Origin: Isoetes taiwanensis
Taxonomy: Eukaryota; Streptophyta; Lycopodiopsida; Isoetales; Isoetaceae
Length of the DNA stretch: 64,000 bases
Direction: 5' to 3'
Assembly: GCA_021234155.1 (NCBI GenBank)
Contig: JAJEKV010000093.1
Location: 250,001 to 314,000 of the forward strand
Position numbers and translations under genes: made by a program. The notes under the pieces are model-generated. The model searched no databases and was not told the origin of the DNA. It saw only the letters and a program-made list of their open reading frames with translations. Shown piece after piece: positions 44,101 through 56,743 of this stretch; within the stretch, counting starts at the first letter, position 1; every line of letters begins with the position of its first letter.

Positions 44101-47100
44101 ACGAGCGTTGCTTTCGAAGTACAGGGCCAGAGCCACAGAAGAGCTAGAGGCAGAACTTCTTGAAGACATCAAGGTCCCAGCCGATGTACAGACAGATAAG
44201 GAGAGGAGACCGGAAAGGCAGACCCAAGAGAGGGAAGCACAACGACAAACACCTCAACCGACAAACGAGTAGAACGGGACACCACCATCAATCTTCATCA
44301 AATGGGAAGAATATTTGGTAACCAACGGCATCAAGGATCTTCTAGATGTCAACCTCCCAGCTACCATGTCCACGAGCTCACATCAGAAAGAGGATCTCGA
44401 CGCCTTCACCAGCTCGACGCCCACGAGTTTCAAATGGAAGAACGCAAGGCAACAAAATAAGGTGCATGAAGACGTTAGACATCGATGCCACGTTGGCATC
44501 ACGAGCTAATGTCAGAGGGCATAATCTTTCATCGAGGAGAGAAGTCATGGCGACCCAGGAACACCTAGAAACCAAAGGAAGATCGGCTTTAATACGTCAG
44601 CCAAGGAGTGCGAGACTCGAATGGATAGGACCCAAAGGACGGAGGAGACGACCTAGCCAGCAGATACAAGTCATGCAAAGGCGACCAGAAGGAGCTATGG
44701 TAGGTGCAATGGAGAAGACCAAACTTCCAGGCACAGGAGAGGCACTTCGGAATGAAGCAAAGCCCAAGCAACAGGAGTCACACTCAGAAATTCAACCTGC
44801 GGAAGAATCACAATGCCTGCCTACCGACCACGATCTCAGAGCTTCGAAGATATTCAAGAATGCCCAACTGCAACAGCTAGGTGATCTTACTCAAGCGATC
44901 AACGGCACCGCACATCGACAACCCTGCAATGAAACACTGCATGTAGGGACATTGAGCGGTCACCGCATTCCTCACGACGAATATACACATTAAGGAGGAG
45001 CATCTTTCTCAAGGGATCACATCGACGAACACTCTTCGCAACTTGCCGTGACGAGCTTAGATCAGACATGAAGCTCAACAATAGTAGCAGCATCTCAAAG
45101 GAATCCTGGAGTCAACCAGAACAAAGAAGATGCAGCAAAACCAAAGGGTCAAACGCGATAGGAGGAAGGGAAACCCTAAAGGAGTATAAACAATTAAGTA
45201 GATCTTCGTAGTTGTTTTGAAAAAGTGGATGAATTAAAATCCCAATGTAAATGCGTATATGTCTATTGTATATCTCGGGTGCTCACAAATATAGTGGAGA
45301 AACATGAGTTTAAAGTCATGTTGACGGATTTAGCGCTTAGATCAGGAAGCTCCTTCACTTCGACTACCAAAAGAGGAAGCAAGGAAGCACAACTATAGCC
45401 CAAGATCAAAATGGAAGAGCAAGTACGAGGGAGAAACGACCGGAGGCCAAGCAAACCTTCGACTCCAAACACTTCCGGAAGTGCCCTGAAGTAAAAGACA
45501 GCTAGTCCACCCAATGTCAGAATAAGAGACAACACCGTCATGTCAAGATCATCAGCGAGGCACTAGGACATCGTCAGGGCGCAGCACTACATCTTGTGGC
45601 AGCAGCAACTGACGACATCATGACACGAGTGGCCTCAACAATAGGAGGAGGAAAGACCCGACATCAACGATCCAACTAAGAAGGCAACATCTCGACGACC
45701 ATAATTCCACCTTGTGGTAATATAGGGTGATGCGCTATGACACAGGTATTAGATGGAGAGGCACTTACTAAAAAGCACCGCTGACGAGGAGATATGCCTT
45801 CAACAACTAGGTGATGGCTTCCGTCAAAACTCCTACCAAGAATTAGAAGAAAAGCCGATCATACCCGGGCATGTGGGACATCAAACGCCCAAGGTAGAAG
45901 CATTCGACACCTTAACGACAAGGATAGCAACTGAAGCACCTTCGGCAAAAAGGAGAGTTCAAGATAATAGCCAGGCTATTCAACGACAAGTAGATCTAAG
46001 GCAAGTACTTCTTCAACTCAAGGGTCAACCTGCGCAGATATAAGGATCCATCATCCCGGACAATATAGCCGCCAGGAGGAGAGCCATGATGCTTTACTTG
46101 ACAGAGAGACCGATTACGCATAGAGGGACAAAAGTCAAACTGAAAGCTGGAGAAGTGCTAGCAACCGACTTCTTCCACGAAGCCCCTAGAGGCAGCAGGA
46201 GGATCAAAACCGATGAGCACAATCAAAGCCACCGGAAGGTACCTCAAGACAAGAAGACAAAGATAGGCCAGGAACGTGACAACGCCCAAGCCATGTGATT
46301 GAGGGGATCAAACAAGGAAGTTTGGAAGCTCGATGGAGAAACAACTAGGCGAGGCGAGGTGAGCCGATGACTTGCACATGGACTTGCATGCAACTTGGTG
46401 AACCCAAGGATGGACGATTCAAAGAACAAGCAAGCAGAAGAGAACAACTCCGAGGAGGAGTATAGCCAAAGGAATCGTGCACAGCCTCAAGAGACGCCTT
46501 CAAATAGCTTCGAGTATCATGAAGGAGGAACAATTACCGCCCGAGAACAGGATCAGGAAGCAGACTGAAATGTCGAAGCATCAACGACAAGCACACCTTT
46601 AGTTAGAATGTGATGCAAAGCGGTTGTGCCATAGCCGACAAATACCGGAGGGCCCAACTATATCAACAAGTTACCCCGGAGTACGAGCTGACGTACAAAT
46701 AGGAGGATATGGATCGTCAACACCATTGCACCGGGAGGAACACCGATGATATCGCCAAGGAATAGGTGTGCAACTCGAAGGGAGGCACAAGGGGGACCTA
46801 ATAGCTCTAGTAGTAATTGTAATTATATAAGCTACATATTTTGCATGTATAGTTCCCGTGTTATTCCTTCCCTCCCATAGCGTAACAGATCAAGGAAGAG
46901 ATGTCAGGCAATTTGCAGGGGTGAAGCAATCAACATCCTCAACACTCTTCGGGCAACACGATAACGACAACAGGACTCGACGTATGAGACATCGATGGAG
47001 TCGAAGAAACAATATCGGATACAGAGTCGTCCTTTAGCTGCCAAGAACAAAGAGTTCAGGATGAAAGATCTTTTTCAACGGCGCCACCTTCAGGCTTTTG

Positions 47101-47290
47101 AAAAGCGGCATGGAAGATTTCAAGTGATCAACTACGCCATCAAAACCACCAGCAATGAGAGGCTTCTAACGAACAAAGTCAACCTCTACATCAAAGAGGA
47201 GCCACCGTCAAGGAGACTGAAGTATCGAGCGACTCGGAAGAACGTTACCTTGCTACTTCAAGCAGGCAATGAGTGGATGAGCTTTTAGCA
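44100..47290 (+). pseudogene. Decayed charged coding-like interior of the LTR element
   Basis: Purine-rich sequence with overlapping frames rich in Arg, Glu, Gln and Lys. These include KYRARATEELEAELLEDIKV (44115), a 215-codon frame at 44346-44993, and shorter frames at 45753-46043, 46086-46298 and 46995-47288. It may be a long-disabled gag or accessory ORF. I see no zinc knuckle, protease or RT motif, so no function is assigned. Confidence 0.35.
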
Positions 47291-49390
47291 AGCTCAAGGA
47301 TCTAAGGCCATGGGGCCTAGTAGGTTAAATGTATGGACGGTAACATCCATATTGGGATTAGAAGGCATTTCCAGATATTCTCGCTGAAAGGATCGCCCCA
47401 ATATTGAGCTAAGCATCAAGGATTGGGAAGCAAATGCATAGGAGTAACTATAATTATACACGATTGTTAACAGACATCCAATGTATTGAAACCACTTGGT
47501 GAGATTGATCTCCTCGCTAAGAAGGAATCATTACTAGGATAATTGTTGACCATGTATAAATCTAGTACGACTTGTTACGATGACATCAATTCGATGACAT
47601 CAATTCGGTGACATCAATTCAATTTGGCCAACTTGTTACGATGACATCAATTCGATTGGTAGGAATATTCCAAGAGCTTAAATAACTAAGAAAGGGGGAA
47701 TCTCTAGAATATAAAAGAATAGTACATGTAAGATACATCTAAAATAACAATTATAGTAATCAAATAGTCTTTTGAGACAAAAGGAATGGTCGTGATGACA
47801 AAACCTTGTGATTTAGAATCGTTCTAACTAAGTAGGTAACCCATAGCTGTATTGAAATAAATGATAGCATATAATATGTTTATCCATCTTAGATGGTTAT
47901 ATATGTTAGCTACGGCTAGTAAATTAATGCGCTAAGTAAGGAACGTATAACCTCTGAAGGGGAGAGAATAAAAATGACGTTGTGTATAACGCCATTGAAG
48001 GGGTGCAGGACCATTTTCTTTTCGAAGAAAGTGGGAGGGCTCAATCTTATGATTGAACGTACTTGCATCGAATTGACTGACCCGTAGAATAGAGTTCACT
48101 CGCAATGGCGGGCGAATAGAGCGTAAAATAGATAGATACCTTAGGCTCGGGAGGCCTTCAACGCGAGATTGATTTAGTAGCTATCTACACCAATGAAGTG
48201 GAGCAAAAAACTATGGGAACAACGCATAGCGACCAAGTCATCTCCAAATTACCGGCCGGCTCAGCGGGTGGATGCATTCTAGCCTTAGGTAAAGGCGTGC
48301 GCATGCATTATAAGCTTTTAATGTGTCTTATAGATAAGTTAAATATAGATCCTAATAATTGCATGGAATTTCATCGCACGATATGTATCATACGGAAATA
48401 AGTTAAATAACAACGATAATGTGAGGTAGCATGTTAATTAATCCTTCAAGAAGGATGCAATTCCTTCCAAGGATAGCCATATGACTCGGGGTCCTTATAA
48501 ATATAGATAGAAAATAGAATTCAGATATATTTAAGTGCATCTTAGGGATATACTTCCAAGGGTAATGCAGGACCCAAGGAAGAGAATAAGAAGCACATCT
48601 AATTCTTGTGTATGATAATTAAAACCTTGTCTATGATACAATAGGTCTAAATCAGAGTTATTGTTTAAATAATCGCGATCTAAAAATCGTTAAATATTGC
48701 AAAGCTTAGAGTAAATATAATTGTACTATCGGAAGTAATGTACCCGATACTATGATAATGTTAATTCATAAATATTACCTTAGGGTAATTATGTTAATCA
48801 CATGCATTAAAGGAGCCCAAAAAAACGCTCGGGCATGTCGATTTGCTTAGATTAGTTTCATGTGTAGTTAAGATTACCCACGCATGCAACCTATGCTTGG
48901 TATGGGTTGCATGCGTTGTTACCGATGATGAGACCACTACGGTGATCTCTAGGGCGTGGTGTAATGTCAATGTAGGCATGACCGCGTTTCCGCTTGGATG
49001 AGTGGAAGGTAGATTAGAAAGTCTACCGTTCCGGCAGAGACGACCTGAGAGAAAGGAGGTCATTCAGGAATGCATTGATAGGAAAAGCACCTCTAGCCCC
49101 ATATATGCTTTGATAGGAGGAATCTGGCCTTCACGCCCATATACGGGAAGGACCTATCCTCCACGATGGGCAACTAGGGTGTAGGCATGAGCGGCATATA
49201 GGCATATAGGCGCTGTCTCCACGGCCATAATGGAAGATTCACCCTCTTTCTGTTGGGAGATTAGCCATGCATCCATGTAGATAGGTGGGGTGGTCACCAT
49301 ATAACCAAAATTTTATTAATAATTAAAATGGTAATAACGTAGGGTCGGCCAAGCAGCCAATAGAGCCCCGGGAGGGCAAGGAGGTCGAAG
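47291..49390. other. LTR-element interior, non-coding
   Basis: Contains a small tandem repeat of gatgacatcaattcg (about 47577-47660). Otherwise AT-rich with no gene. Confidence 0.45.
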
Positions 49391-49397
49391 TTATTTA

Positions 49398-49940
49398 AGA
49401 CTTGCAACACAAATTTTGTTATAATGTGTTGCAAGGGATGAAGAGTACCTTAGAAGTGTAAATTTTGTATGAAATTGATAAACTTTGACAAACTTAAATG
49501 TTGTATTAAGTAAGGTTAATAATTACCTTGCGTGGATTAAGTTATGAAGTGATAAGTTAATTGGATAATGAAATAGTACAGTAATGTCTTAGACATTACC
49601 TTAGAGTAATTCTAATAATTAAGATAGTAAGTATGTAATTATAGATATTGTAAAATTAATGCAGGATTTTAAGGTGCGAAGACTTGCAACACAAATTTGG
49701 TTGGAATGTGTTGCAAGGAATGAAGAGTACCTTAAATAATAATGGTATATGAAAGTGTTAAATTGTGATAAACTAAATGTTATGATAACGGGAACTAATA
49801 AGTACCTTGTTTTAATAGAAGTTACGAATTGACAAGTTATTTGATAATGTGAGGGCGTAATAATGATTTAAAAATATTACCTTAAGGTAATCTTAATAAA
49901 TGTGTAAGTATTATAGTAGTATATCGTATGCATCAGGTTG
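49398..49940 (+). repeat. About 290-base diverged tandem duplication before the 3' LTR
   Basis: gacttgcaacacaaattttg at 49400 recurs as gacttgcaacacaaatttgg at 49681. Both are followed by aatgtgttgcaagg(g/a)atgaag and similar downstream sequence. Confidence 0.8.
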
Positions 49941-50002
49941 ATTGCAGGTTAGGAAGATTCCAAGGTGGGGAGACCCACGATGCTGCGGACAACATCATTT
50001 CA

Positions 50003-50014
50003 AGGTGGGGAGAA
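50003..50014 (+). promoter_or_regulatory. Polypurine tract
   Basis: aggtggggagaa lies directly before the first TG of the 3' LTR, as required for plus-strand priming. A similar run occurs about 35 bases upstream. Confidence 0.75.
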
Positions 50015-51609
50015 TGTGACGTTCAAAGATGCGATACGGTCCCGGGGCGATTATCGCATCGCTTGCCACGCCGCGTACCACTCCACCGGCCGACGGGTAA
50101 TGCGCCAACGTGTAGCCAAGTGGGTAGCCCCTAGGGGGCAACTTGCTAGGTATGTGCATGTATTAATGTGCACATTTACCAATGTGCACATTTATGAAGG
50201 TGCACACCTCTCCATGTGGGCACATTTTGCCACCTAGCCATTAAAGGCAAGTGGGCCCATTCCCAATTATCCCACATGCCTAAAGGGATAATTGGAAACC
50301 CTAGCCCTAACCCCTTGTCTATTTAGGTAGGAGAAACCCTAACTTGCCATTTTTCGTCCCCTAGGGTTCTAGAGCTCTGTTTTGGCTGCCCCAGGAGCCA
50401 AAACCGCCTCCCAGACGTTGCCCAAGCGAATTGCACCATTAGTTTCCCTTGATTCGAGCAGTTCAGCAGGATGGTCGAACTCAGGTCAGGAGGAGCAACC
50501 CAAGGATCAGGTATTTAGTCAATTTAATAGCCTAAACCGTCTTCCAGTCATTGTATCAGTAAGTTTAGCCTATTAAATTGCCCATAGCCACCTAGATCTC
50601 TAGATACCAAGCTCTAACTAAAGAACCTAACTCTATGGTATAGATTAGATCTTGTTCTTTAGTTCTTCCGTGGATGTATATGGATGATGTATCTCTGTGA
50701 ACTCCTTGTATTGGGAAGGGGGGTAGAGACCTCAAGCCTAGTAGTTGATGCTCCTAGTTAGCCTCTCTAGCATAATCGTAGATTCGGCACTTGCATAAGA
50801 GCCACACCTGGTTTGTGGGTGAAGGGGCGGACCCGGCTTATAAGGAGGTTCGTGGTTCGACTCTTGAATCCATCCCTATGGTGTGTTAGTGCTACCGGGA
50901 TCATTGTGACTAGGTCCAATGGCTTGCCACTGCGTGTGGGCAAGGCATGGGCTCGACACTCGTGAGGTGGTGGATATGACCTTCCATTGAGTTCAAGTCA
51001 ATCACTGGGCGGTGGCCCTCTAGTCACCCTTGAGTCAGCATGTAGATCTCCTCGGGAGGGAGTGATCCCTACACGCCCCATCGGAATCCAGGGGAGATGA
51101 AACCCAGGAATAGCCCTTTTGGCTATGCATCCGGCGGGCTACAGTCAGGTCCCAACACTTTTCAGCCTACTCTGCAAAGTGTGCACAGGAGGGGCGGATG
51201 GAGTGGACAACCCAATGCCATGTTCTTATGCCAGCCAAATCCATTGCCATGAATTTGCATGCGCAATGAACTCTGGAGACCCAAGCCGCCGGGCCATCCC
51301 TTTGAGTCTGAGCCTTGGGTAGGATTCCCTATGTGATGTGCTGATCTTGTCTATGCAGATATGTGGAGGACCATACTTCGTGATGGTCATATGATGTTGA
51401 TATATGTACTACTGACATGTATGTTTACGCTTCCGCAGCTAGGTAGGCCCTGAGGGAGACAGGGTAAAGGACCCCTTCATTCTTCCCACTGGGACTCTTC
51501 AAGGTTGCAGTGATACGTGGAGGGCCCTATATTAGCATGGAGCTGGTATGGGGGATGAACTCCTGTTTGTATACGGTGAGTGCACCGTATGTGAGTAGGG
51601 GACGTCACA
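50015..51609 (+). repeat. 3' LTR
   Basis: Starts tgtgacgttc and ends gacgtcaca, with the full 8-base terminal inverted repeat TGTGACGT/ACGTCACA. Confidence 0.9.
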
Positions 51610-51719
51610 GAAGCATTCCCATAGAAGCATTCCCTGTATTGCCTGAAGCACCAAAAAACCGTCTCTAAATTGGGCAGTGCAAAAAGCCCTGCCCGTTGAG
51701 ATGCAGCACATGCCCTAAA

Positions 51720-51925
51720 TAGTTGCTGAACCATGTCGGATAGTTGCTGAAGACCCTAAATAGTTGCTAAATAGTTGTTGAACCATGTCGGATAGCTGCT
51801 GAGTTGCTAAAGATCAGATAGTTGAAGACAGGATGGTGCTGAAGACCGGATAGCTGCTGAAGACCCTAAATAACAAACCTGATGGTGCTGAAGACCCTAA
51901 ATAACCCGAATAACTTGAATCCCTA
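51720..51925 (+). repeat. Degenerate tandem repeat (gatagttgctgaagaccctaaa)
   Basis: Shuffled copies of tagttgctgaa, gaccctaaata and ccatgtcggatag recur about eight times, with no coding signal. Confidence 0.7.
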
Positions 51926-52077
51926 AATCTAAGAACTTGTGCCATACCAAAGCCGTCGGATCACCATGCCAGAGCCGAAGTAGCCCAGCGTGCCAGAGCC
52001 GAGGTAGAGCCAAAGAAGATCGCTCGATCCAGCCAAAGCAGGCGGAGCAAAAATTTGCCCCCTCTCCTGTTGAAACT

Positions 52078-52410
52078 AAAATGTATTCTGGAATACAAAG
52101 TGTATTCCGGAATACATTTCCCCCATTATTTAGAGCCTAAATCCTGTATCCCTGCCTTATATAAAACAAACGAACAAATCCTTTTATTATTTAGAACCAC
52201 AATCCTGTATCCCTGCAAAACAAAAAATAAATAAATAAATCGCATGGTCATTGAAATAAACTAAAAATGCGGAAAAACCTAGTTGATCTTGCTTCTTTTT
52301 TTCTTTTCTCTATTCTAGAATAAGAAGTGTATTCCAGAATACAAAAAAAAATTAATTTTTTTTTTCTGTTTTGCTATTCCGGAATAGCAAGTGTATTCCA
52401 GAATACATTA
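52078..52410 (+). repeat. Three pairs of TATTCNRGAATA palindromes at fixed 19-base spacing
   Basis: Pairs occur near 52083/52102, 52314/52333 and 52375/52394. Each pair joins two palindromes (for example tattctggaata and tattccggaata) by a linker containing aagtg, and the centre-to-centre distance is 19 bases in all three. Confidence 0.85.
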
Positions 52411-52419
52411 AGGGTTTCA

Positions 52420-53015
52420 CGTGTTCGAACACAATATCCTTTTTTCGCTGCTATCTCCACTATTTAAACAAGAGAAATTTGATAATTTCTAAGGCACATG
52501 GAAAATCGATATTTATTGGTCTTTTAAATCAAAGAACTCTAATCATTGTTTTTTTGTGCTCGATCCTTCTCTCATCGCTCCTCACACCTTTGCACAAAAC
52601 TAAGTACTTAAAAAATACTGTAAATTTTGCATGTGAATATCAAGATTCTATCATCAATTTATAAATATACTACAATTTCAGTTACTATTTCACTTCTATT
52701 TTTGAATAAAAGTTATGTGCTCTTAAAACATGAGTTCTCTCCAAAAACATACTTGGGAAAAATTCTAGTTGATTGAAAAAGTGTCACTTTGACACAGTCA
52801 ATTCCCTCTTCGCACAAAGAAATGGGATATTTTTTGGGGGGGCAAAATACAGTTTTATGTCCGTTTTTTGTATTTTACCTCAATTTAGCACCTTTTTGGG
52901 GGAAAAAAGGAATCTTTGGGGAATATTCCTTCTGCTCCCGTTTAGATGATTTGCTCTTGTTTAATATGCAACCTTGTTTTAGACATTGCTAAAGTATTTC
53001 TGTGTTAAGCAACTT
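52420..53015. other. No gene recognised
   Basis: AT-rich with short frames only. Confidence 0.4.
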
Positions 53016-53023
53016 GACCAACA

Positions 53024-53270
53024 TCTCGCCCGTGGCGCGACAAGTCTATAAATTCTAAGAGCAATGTTTTAGGATTCGCGTGTAGCGCGAGTCGAAGGAT
53101 CCAGGACGGTAAGATAGATGGAATGTGACTTCTCGCATGTAGCGCAAGAATTCACATTCCATCTCTCTTATGGTCCTCGCGTAGGGTTGACCTCGACTAT
53201 GACCTCGACAACCCTACTCTTATGCTTACTAAGAACGATAGAATCTGAACTTCTCGCGCTAAGCGCGAGG
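53024..53270. repeat. Cluster of CG-rich hairpins (CTCGCG…CGCGAG type)
   Basis: Short inverted repeats: ctcgcccgtggcgcga (53024), tcgcgtgtagcgcga (53076), a 47-base hairpin at 53117-53163 (gatggaatgtga…tcacattccatc around ctcgcatgtagcgcaag), and ctcgcgctaagcgcgag at 53253-53269. Related hairpins lie at 55394-55410, 56147-56163 and 56226-56256. Confidence 0.75.
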
Positions 53271-53289
53271 AAATCCATAGACCGACGGC

Positions 53290-54320
53290 ACTCCACAGAA
53301 GGCTTAATCATAGGAACACATCAAAGAGAGTATGCTTCATAAAAAAGAAAAATCATAGCACAAGGAAGCGTAACCCGCTTCCCTGTCTCTGATGATTACA
53401 ATTGAAGATTAAGATACTAGGAATTATAATCACAGAGCATTGCAGATTCACTTAAGACTAAGCAGAAAATCCTGAATGCATAATCAAACAAAGACTAAAC
53501 TGCAAACAAATACAAGCCAAGTAGCAGAGATACAGGGTAACAGTAATCTAATCAAATCTAGGTTGCAGAGTGACAAAGTTAATCAAAGAGTCTCAGAGTT
53601 TCTAAATCTATTAATAAAGTTAAGCACACAAGTAATAGGTTTTTAAAACCTAATAAAACTAGAGTCACAGAGTTCCTCGTCCATTAAGAACTCGAACATA
53701 CTAACCTTTAGTTGCCATATCGAAGTGCTTGAAGCTCTAGAGACTAGAATTGAACTCTTTGTAGCTCGAGAAGGTCGGGTGAATCTCGAGAAGCTTGAGA
53801 AGCTCAAATCGAGTCGGAATTGTTGTAAACAGACCAAAAACGAAGTAGGATAGCTCGGAATGCAGGTAGCGTTAAAAACATTTGGATCGCTTGAGAGATC
53901 GCTCAAGAAGATTGTGTCGGTTTCGGAAGGCGGTCGAAGCAAAACTTCTGGAAGAAATTACGAATGAAAAAATGAGATTCAAATTACATTGAAATTAAAA
54001 AATGAAATTATTACACGGGTCGTACAAACAATTAATTAATAGACGCCCGCCATTGAAAGCGTGTACTACCCTTATCATTGTTTAGGAAAACAAGAAAATT
54101 AATCCCGTCCACAATTTAAATTTTAAAATCTTTTAGCCCGTTGCCCGCGAATATCCTTTTCCCCAACTACTTTTCAATCATTGGCATGTACTAACCGTCT
54201 ATTTTAAAAATGCCCGCCATTTAATTTGTGTTCTTGGCCTCGCATTGGATCATAGAATTTGTGTTTCTCTAATGCGCCTAGAGAAACACAAGAACTGTGT
54301 TTTCATTACAGTGTTTTAAT
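53290..54320. other. No gene recognised
   Basis: An unremarkable 99-codon minus frame (53643-53942) is Ser-rich and has no recognised domain. Confidence 0.35.
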
Positions 54321-54329
54321 TCGAATTTG

Positions 54330-54740
54330 GGATGTCGCCAAGAAGGAAGCTTGATGAAGCGCTGGATCAGGCTGCCGAATCTCAGGTAGTTCTTCTATCA
54401 AGTGAGTGGATTGAGGTGCCATGACTTGTGCAACTTAATTAACAAAGCTTTGCAGGTCGAGGAAATGAGCAATCAAGCAGGAGAAATGAAATTTTCCATT
54501 GGATAAGCATGCTTCTTGTTAGCAGAAAACAGGAAAGATGTCATTGGCAAGGGCATTGTTGATAACATGGCACCAACTACAGCATGCCATGGAGTGCCCG
54601 TGTGACCTGATTATATTAGAATTAGATTGACAGACTGTTTTGCTGCCACTCATCCATTACAAAGACCACATGCAGGAGCAGAAACACTTGGAGAATCAGT
54701 AGGGAGTTTCTTGGCTTGGCCAACAACATTACTCAGAGAG
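54330..54740 (+). pseudogene. DUF8039-type transposon protein fragment
   Basis: A start-like ATG at about 54331 gives MSPRRKLDEALDQAAESQ. After intron-like sequence a frame reads VIGKGIVDNMAPTTACHGVP, then RIRLTDCFAATHPL, HAGAETLGESVGSFLAWPTT. The hydrophobic-Pro pattern ending in L.E.(V/L)GSFLAWP is typical of the DUF8039 module carried by plant transposon proteins. One in-frame TGA interrupts it, and a donor-like gag|gtatgt follows at about 54740. It lies upstream of, and may belong with, the DUF7869-family gene at 56.7-58.4 kb. Confidence 0.55.
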
Positions 54741-55490
54741 GTATGTACTGAAAAATATAATGTAGCACTGTTGCTCTTTACTGTAGCTACTGTAACATAT
54801 TTCACGTGTCACCTATTCATGTGCTACTCACATGCATACTCGTATGTCTACACAATAATGCTGCTACTGTATTGCTCGTGCTATAAATATGAGTTCCTTT
54901 CAGTGGCAGCGCATTAGTCATGTCTGGCAATCCGATCACATCCTGTTCTAATTGCAATTGTCGATCTACCTTGCCACCGGCTCCAGAATATATGGATTCC
55001 ATCATTTGCTCCATGAACTATTCTGAAATTTATAAATGCTAGCAGAGGGGCTTGGAACTCGATCCTTGGTTGCAGGGAGTTGCAATGGCCTCTGCTAGAA
55101 GTTATCCTGATACGTGTAAGGTTGTCATCCACCTTGTATGGGTTCCAGAGCATGGTGTTTATGAAGTTAAGAGAGTGACCATGCCACCTGTTCATGATTA
55201 GCCTGGTTGGTGAAAGAATTGTCCTCTTCTTTTGTAACTGCCATGGTTTTTCCTTGTTGAATAAAAAGTCGCCTACATCCAGGCAAGAACTTGATTTGAA
55301 GTGACTCTGTAGTAGTTTTTTGGGTTAATTAACTAAATGTAATATGTATAGTAAATCTAACTATGAAATGAATTTTATAGAACAGATTAATCTCTCGCGC
55401 TCAGCACGAGAAGAACAAACAACTAGAATTAACCTAACCATAGGCGACATTCGTCCTTAAAAAAAGAAATTGTGAAAGTAAAAATGTTTT

Positions 55491-56018
55491 TTATTCCAAA
55501 AAATATATACAACTGAGCTTTATAAATGGTAGCAATGGTGCAGGATCAATAATTATTGTCCTTTGTACAATGCAATCCAGTATATCTGGATCTAGGTTTG
55601 TGATCATCAGTAGGCTGTTCATTTTGGCCTCCAGCATTCCAGAACAGTGGGTCCTTAGACTCTCTAACAAGTCTTTCTGTCCAGGTTTGAGGATTAGGAA
55701 ATGGCTCAAAACAAATTTTATGCCAATAGTTGCAGCTGCATGGAGGACTATATCTGCAATCTCCGCATTAAACTCGGCTTCTGTTAAGCCTGCCACTTGC
55801 TGCACTATACTTCCACATCCATCTCTCTCCTCAGAGACAGGGAGGAAATGGTCAAACTTCCTCACCATCCTGTTGAAATCCCGGAACAGTGTTGCTTCCA
55901 GGATATCTCTGTGGAGTGCCCTGTCACGGGCTTTGGTGAGGCTCAAGACCAAGCCTCGCTCGTGCACATGTCCAAGGTTGGTAGCATCAACATGCATCAA
56001 ACCGGTTTCATAACTCAT
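55491..56018 (-). CDS. Unrecognised 175-codon ORF
   Basis: An uninterrupted minus frame starts MSYETGLMHVDATNLGHVHE and continues RALHRDILEATLFRDFNRMV and ILHAAATIGIKFVLSHFLIL-like sequence (written VLHAAATIGIKFVLSHFLIL in the frame). Composition is protein-like, without low complexity, and the overlapping plus frame looks like a shadow. No family is recognised. It sits between DUF8039 and DUF7869-family sequence and could be an unrelated captured exon. Confidence 0.4.
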   Translation of the reverse strand: MSYETGLMHVDATNLGHVHERGLVLSLTKARDRALHRDILEATLFRDFNRMVRKFDHFLPVSEERDGCGSIVQQVAGLTEAEFNAEIADIVLHAAATIGIKFVLSHFLILKPGQKDLLESLRTHCSGMLEAKMNSLLMITNLDPDILDCIVQRTIIIDPAPLLPFIKLSCIYFLE

Positions 56019-56743
56019 TGAGAAAACAAACTGCAGAGATTGAAATGGCGAAATGATATTTGTACTGATTCAGCAAATACAAAATTGGAAATGTGCTACG
56101 AAATGGGATATCTGGTGCCGTGTCCAAATGGGATACTTTTGTATGAGTCGCGCCCAGCGTGACATATCTGTATTTGGTAAATTTATATAACTTTCTTATG
56201 TATTTTACAAAATTATGGTCTATACGTGTCGCGCGCACTGTTGCGCGTAGCGCGGTGTAGGCATTGTATAGATAATTCATTTATTGTTATTGCATACAAT
56301 ACTTTTCCTCAACCTTTCTTCTAATTTTCAGATTTCTCATGAAGCTACTGCTGGGGAACCCTGTGACCAAGAACCTTGAGCATAGAAGAATGATGCTGAT
56401 TACATGGATGCGGAAGAGATTAATACAAATAAGAATGAACAGCCACCTGAAGCAAATGCAAAAAATATCTAATGAGGAAAGAAGAATGGTAGTTTCCAGA
56501 TTAACATGGAAGAAAGTGATTTTGCATCATCAGTGCAATAGAGGAATTGTTGGTGAAGGTGTGCTTATACTATGGGATTCGATGCACTGCTATAATGGAC
56601 AGGCTATTGGTGATGACTTTGTGGGAGTCTCCATTTCCTCAATACAGCTTCATAACTTCAGTGTTGAGCTGAAGGACAAACACTGCTATGCTTGCAATAA
56701 TATCAACAGTGGTTTAGAGTTGCCAACCTTGTTGCTCTAGCAA

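Larger units (their letters stand above)
40039..51609 (+). mobile_element. LTR retrotransposon, 11.6 kb, pol not recognisable (LARD-like)
   Basis: Two LTRs of about 1.6 kb (40039-41637 and 50015-51609) share most of their sequence. They begin TGTG(A/G)CGT and end ACGTCACA. A primer-binding site TGGTATCAGAGC follows the 5' LTR by one base, and a purine run abuts the 3' LTR. The interior has iterated palindromes, a short ORF with a histone H3-like start, and decayed charged frames, but no protease, RT, RNase H or integrase motif that I can see. No clean 5-bp target duplication is evident (left flank aagtt, right flank gaagc). Confidence 0.88.

Noticed and set aside
44346-44993. 215-codon ORF in the LTR interior as a pol gene
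   Set aside because: No protease, RT, RNase H or integrase motif is present, only charged low-information sequence.
40034-51614. Target-site duplication for the LTR element
   Set aside because: Flanks aagtt and gaagc do not match, so no duplication is claimed.
55570-56013. 147-codon plus-strand ORF opposite the 55491-56018 frame
   Set aside because: It looks like an antisense shadow; the minus frame is longer and more protein-like.
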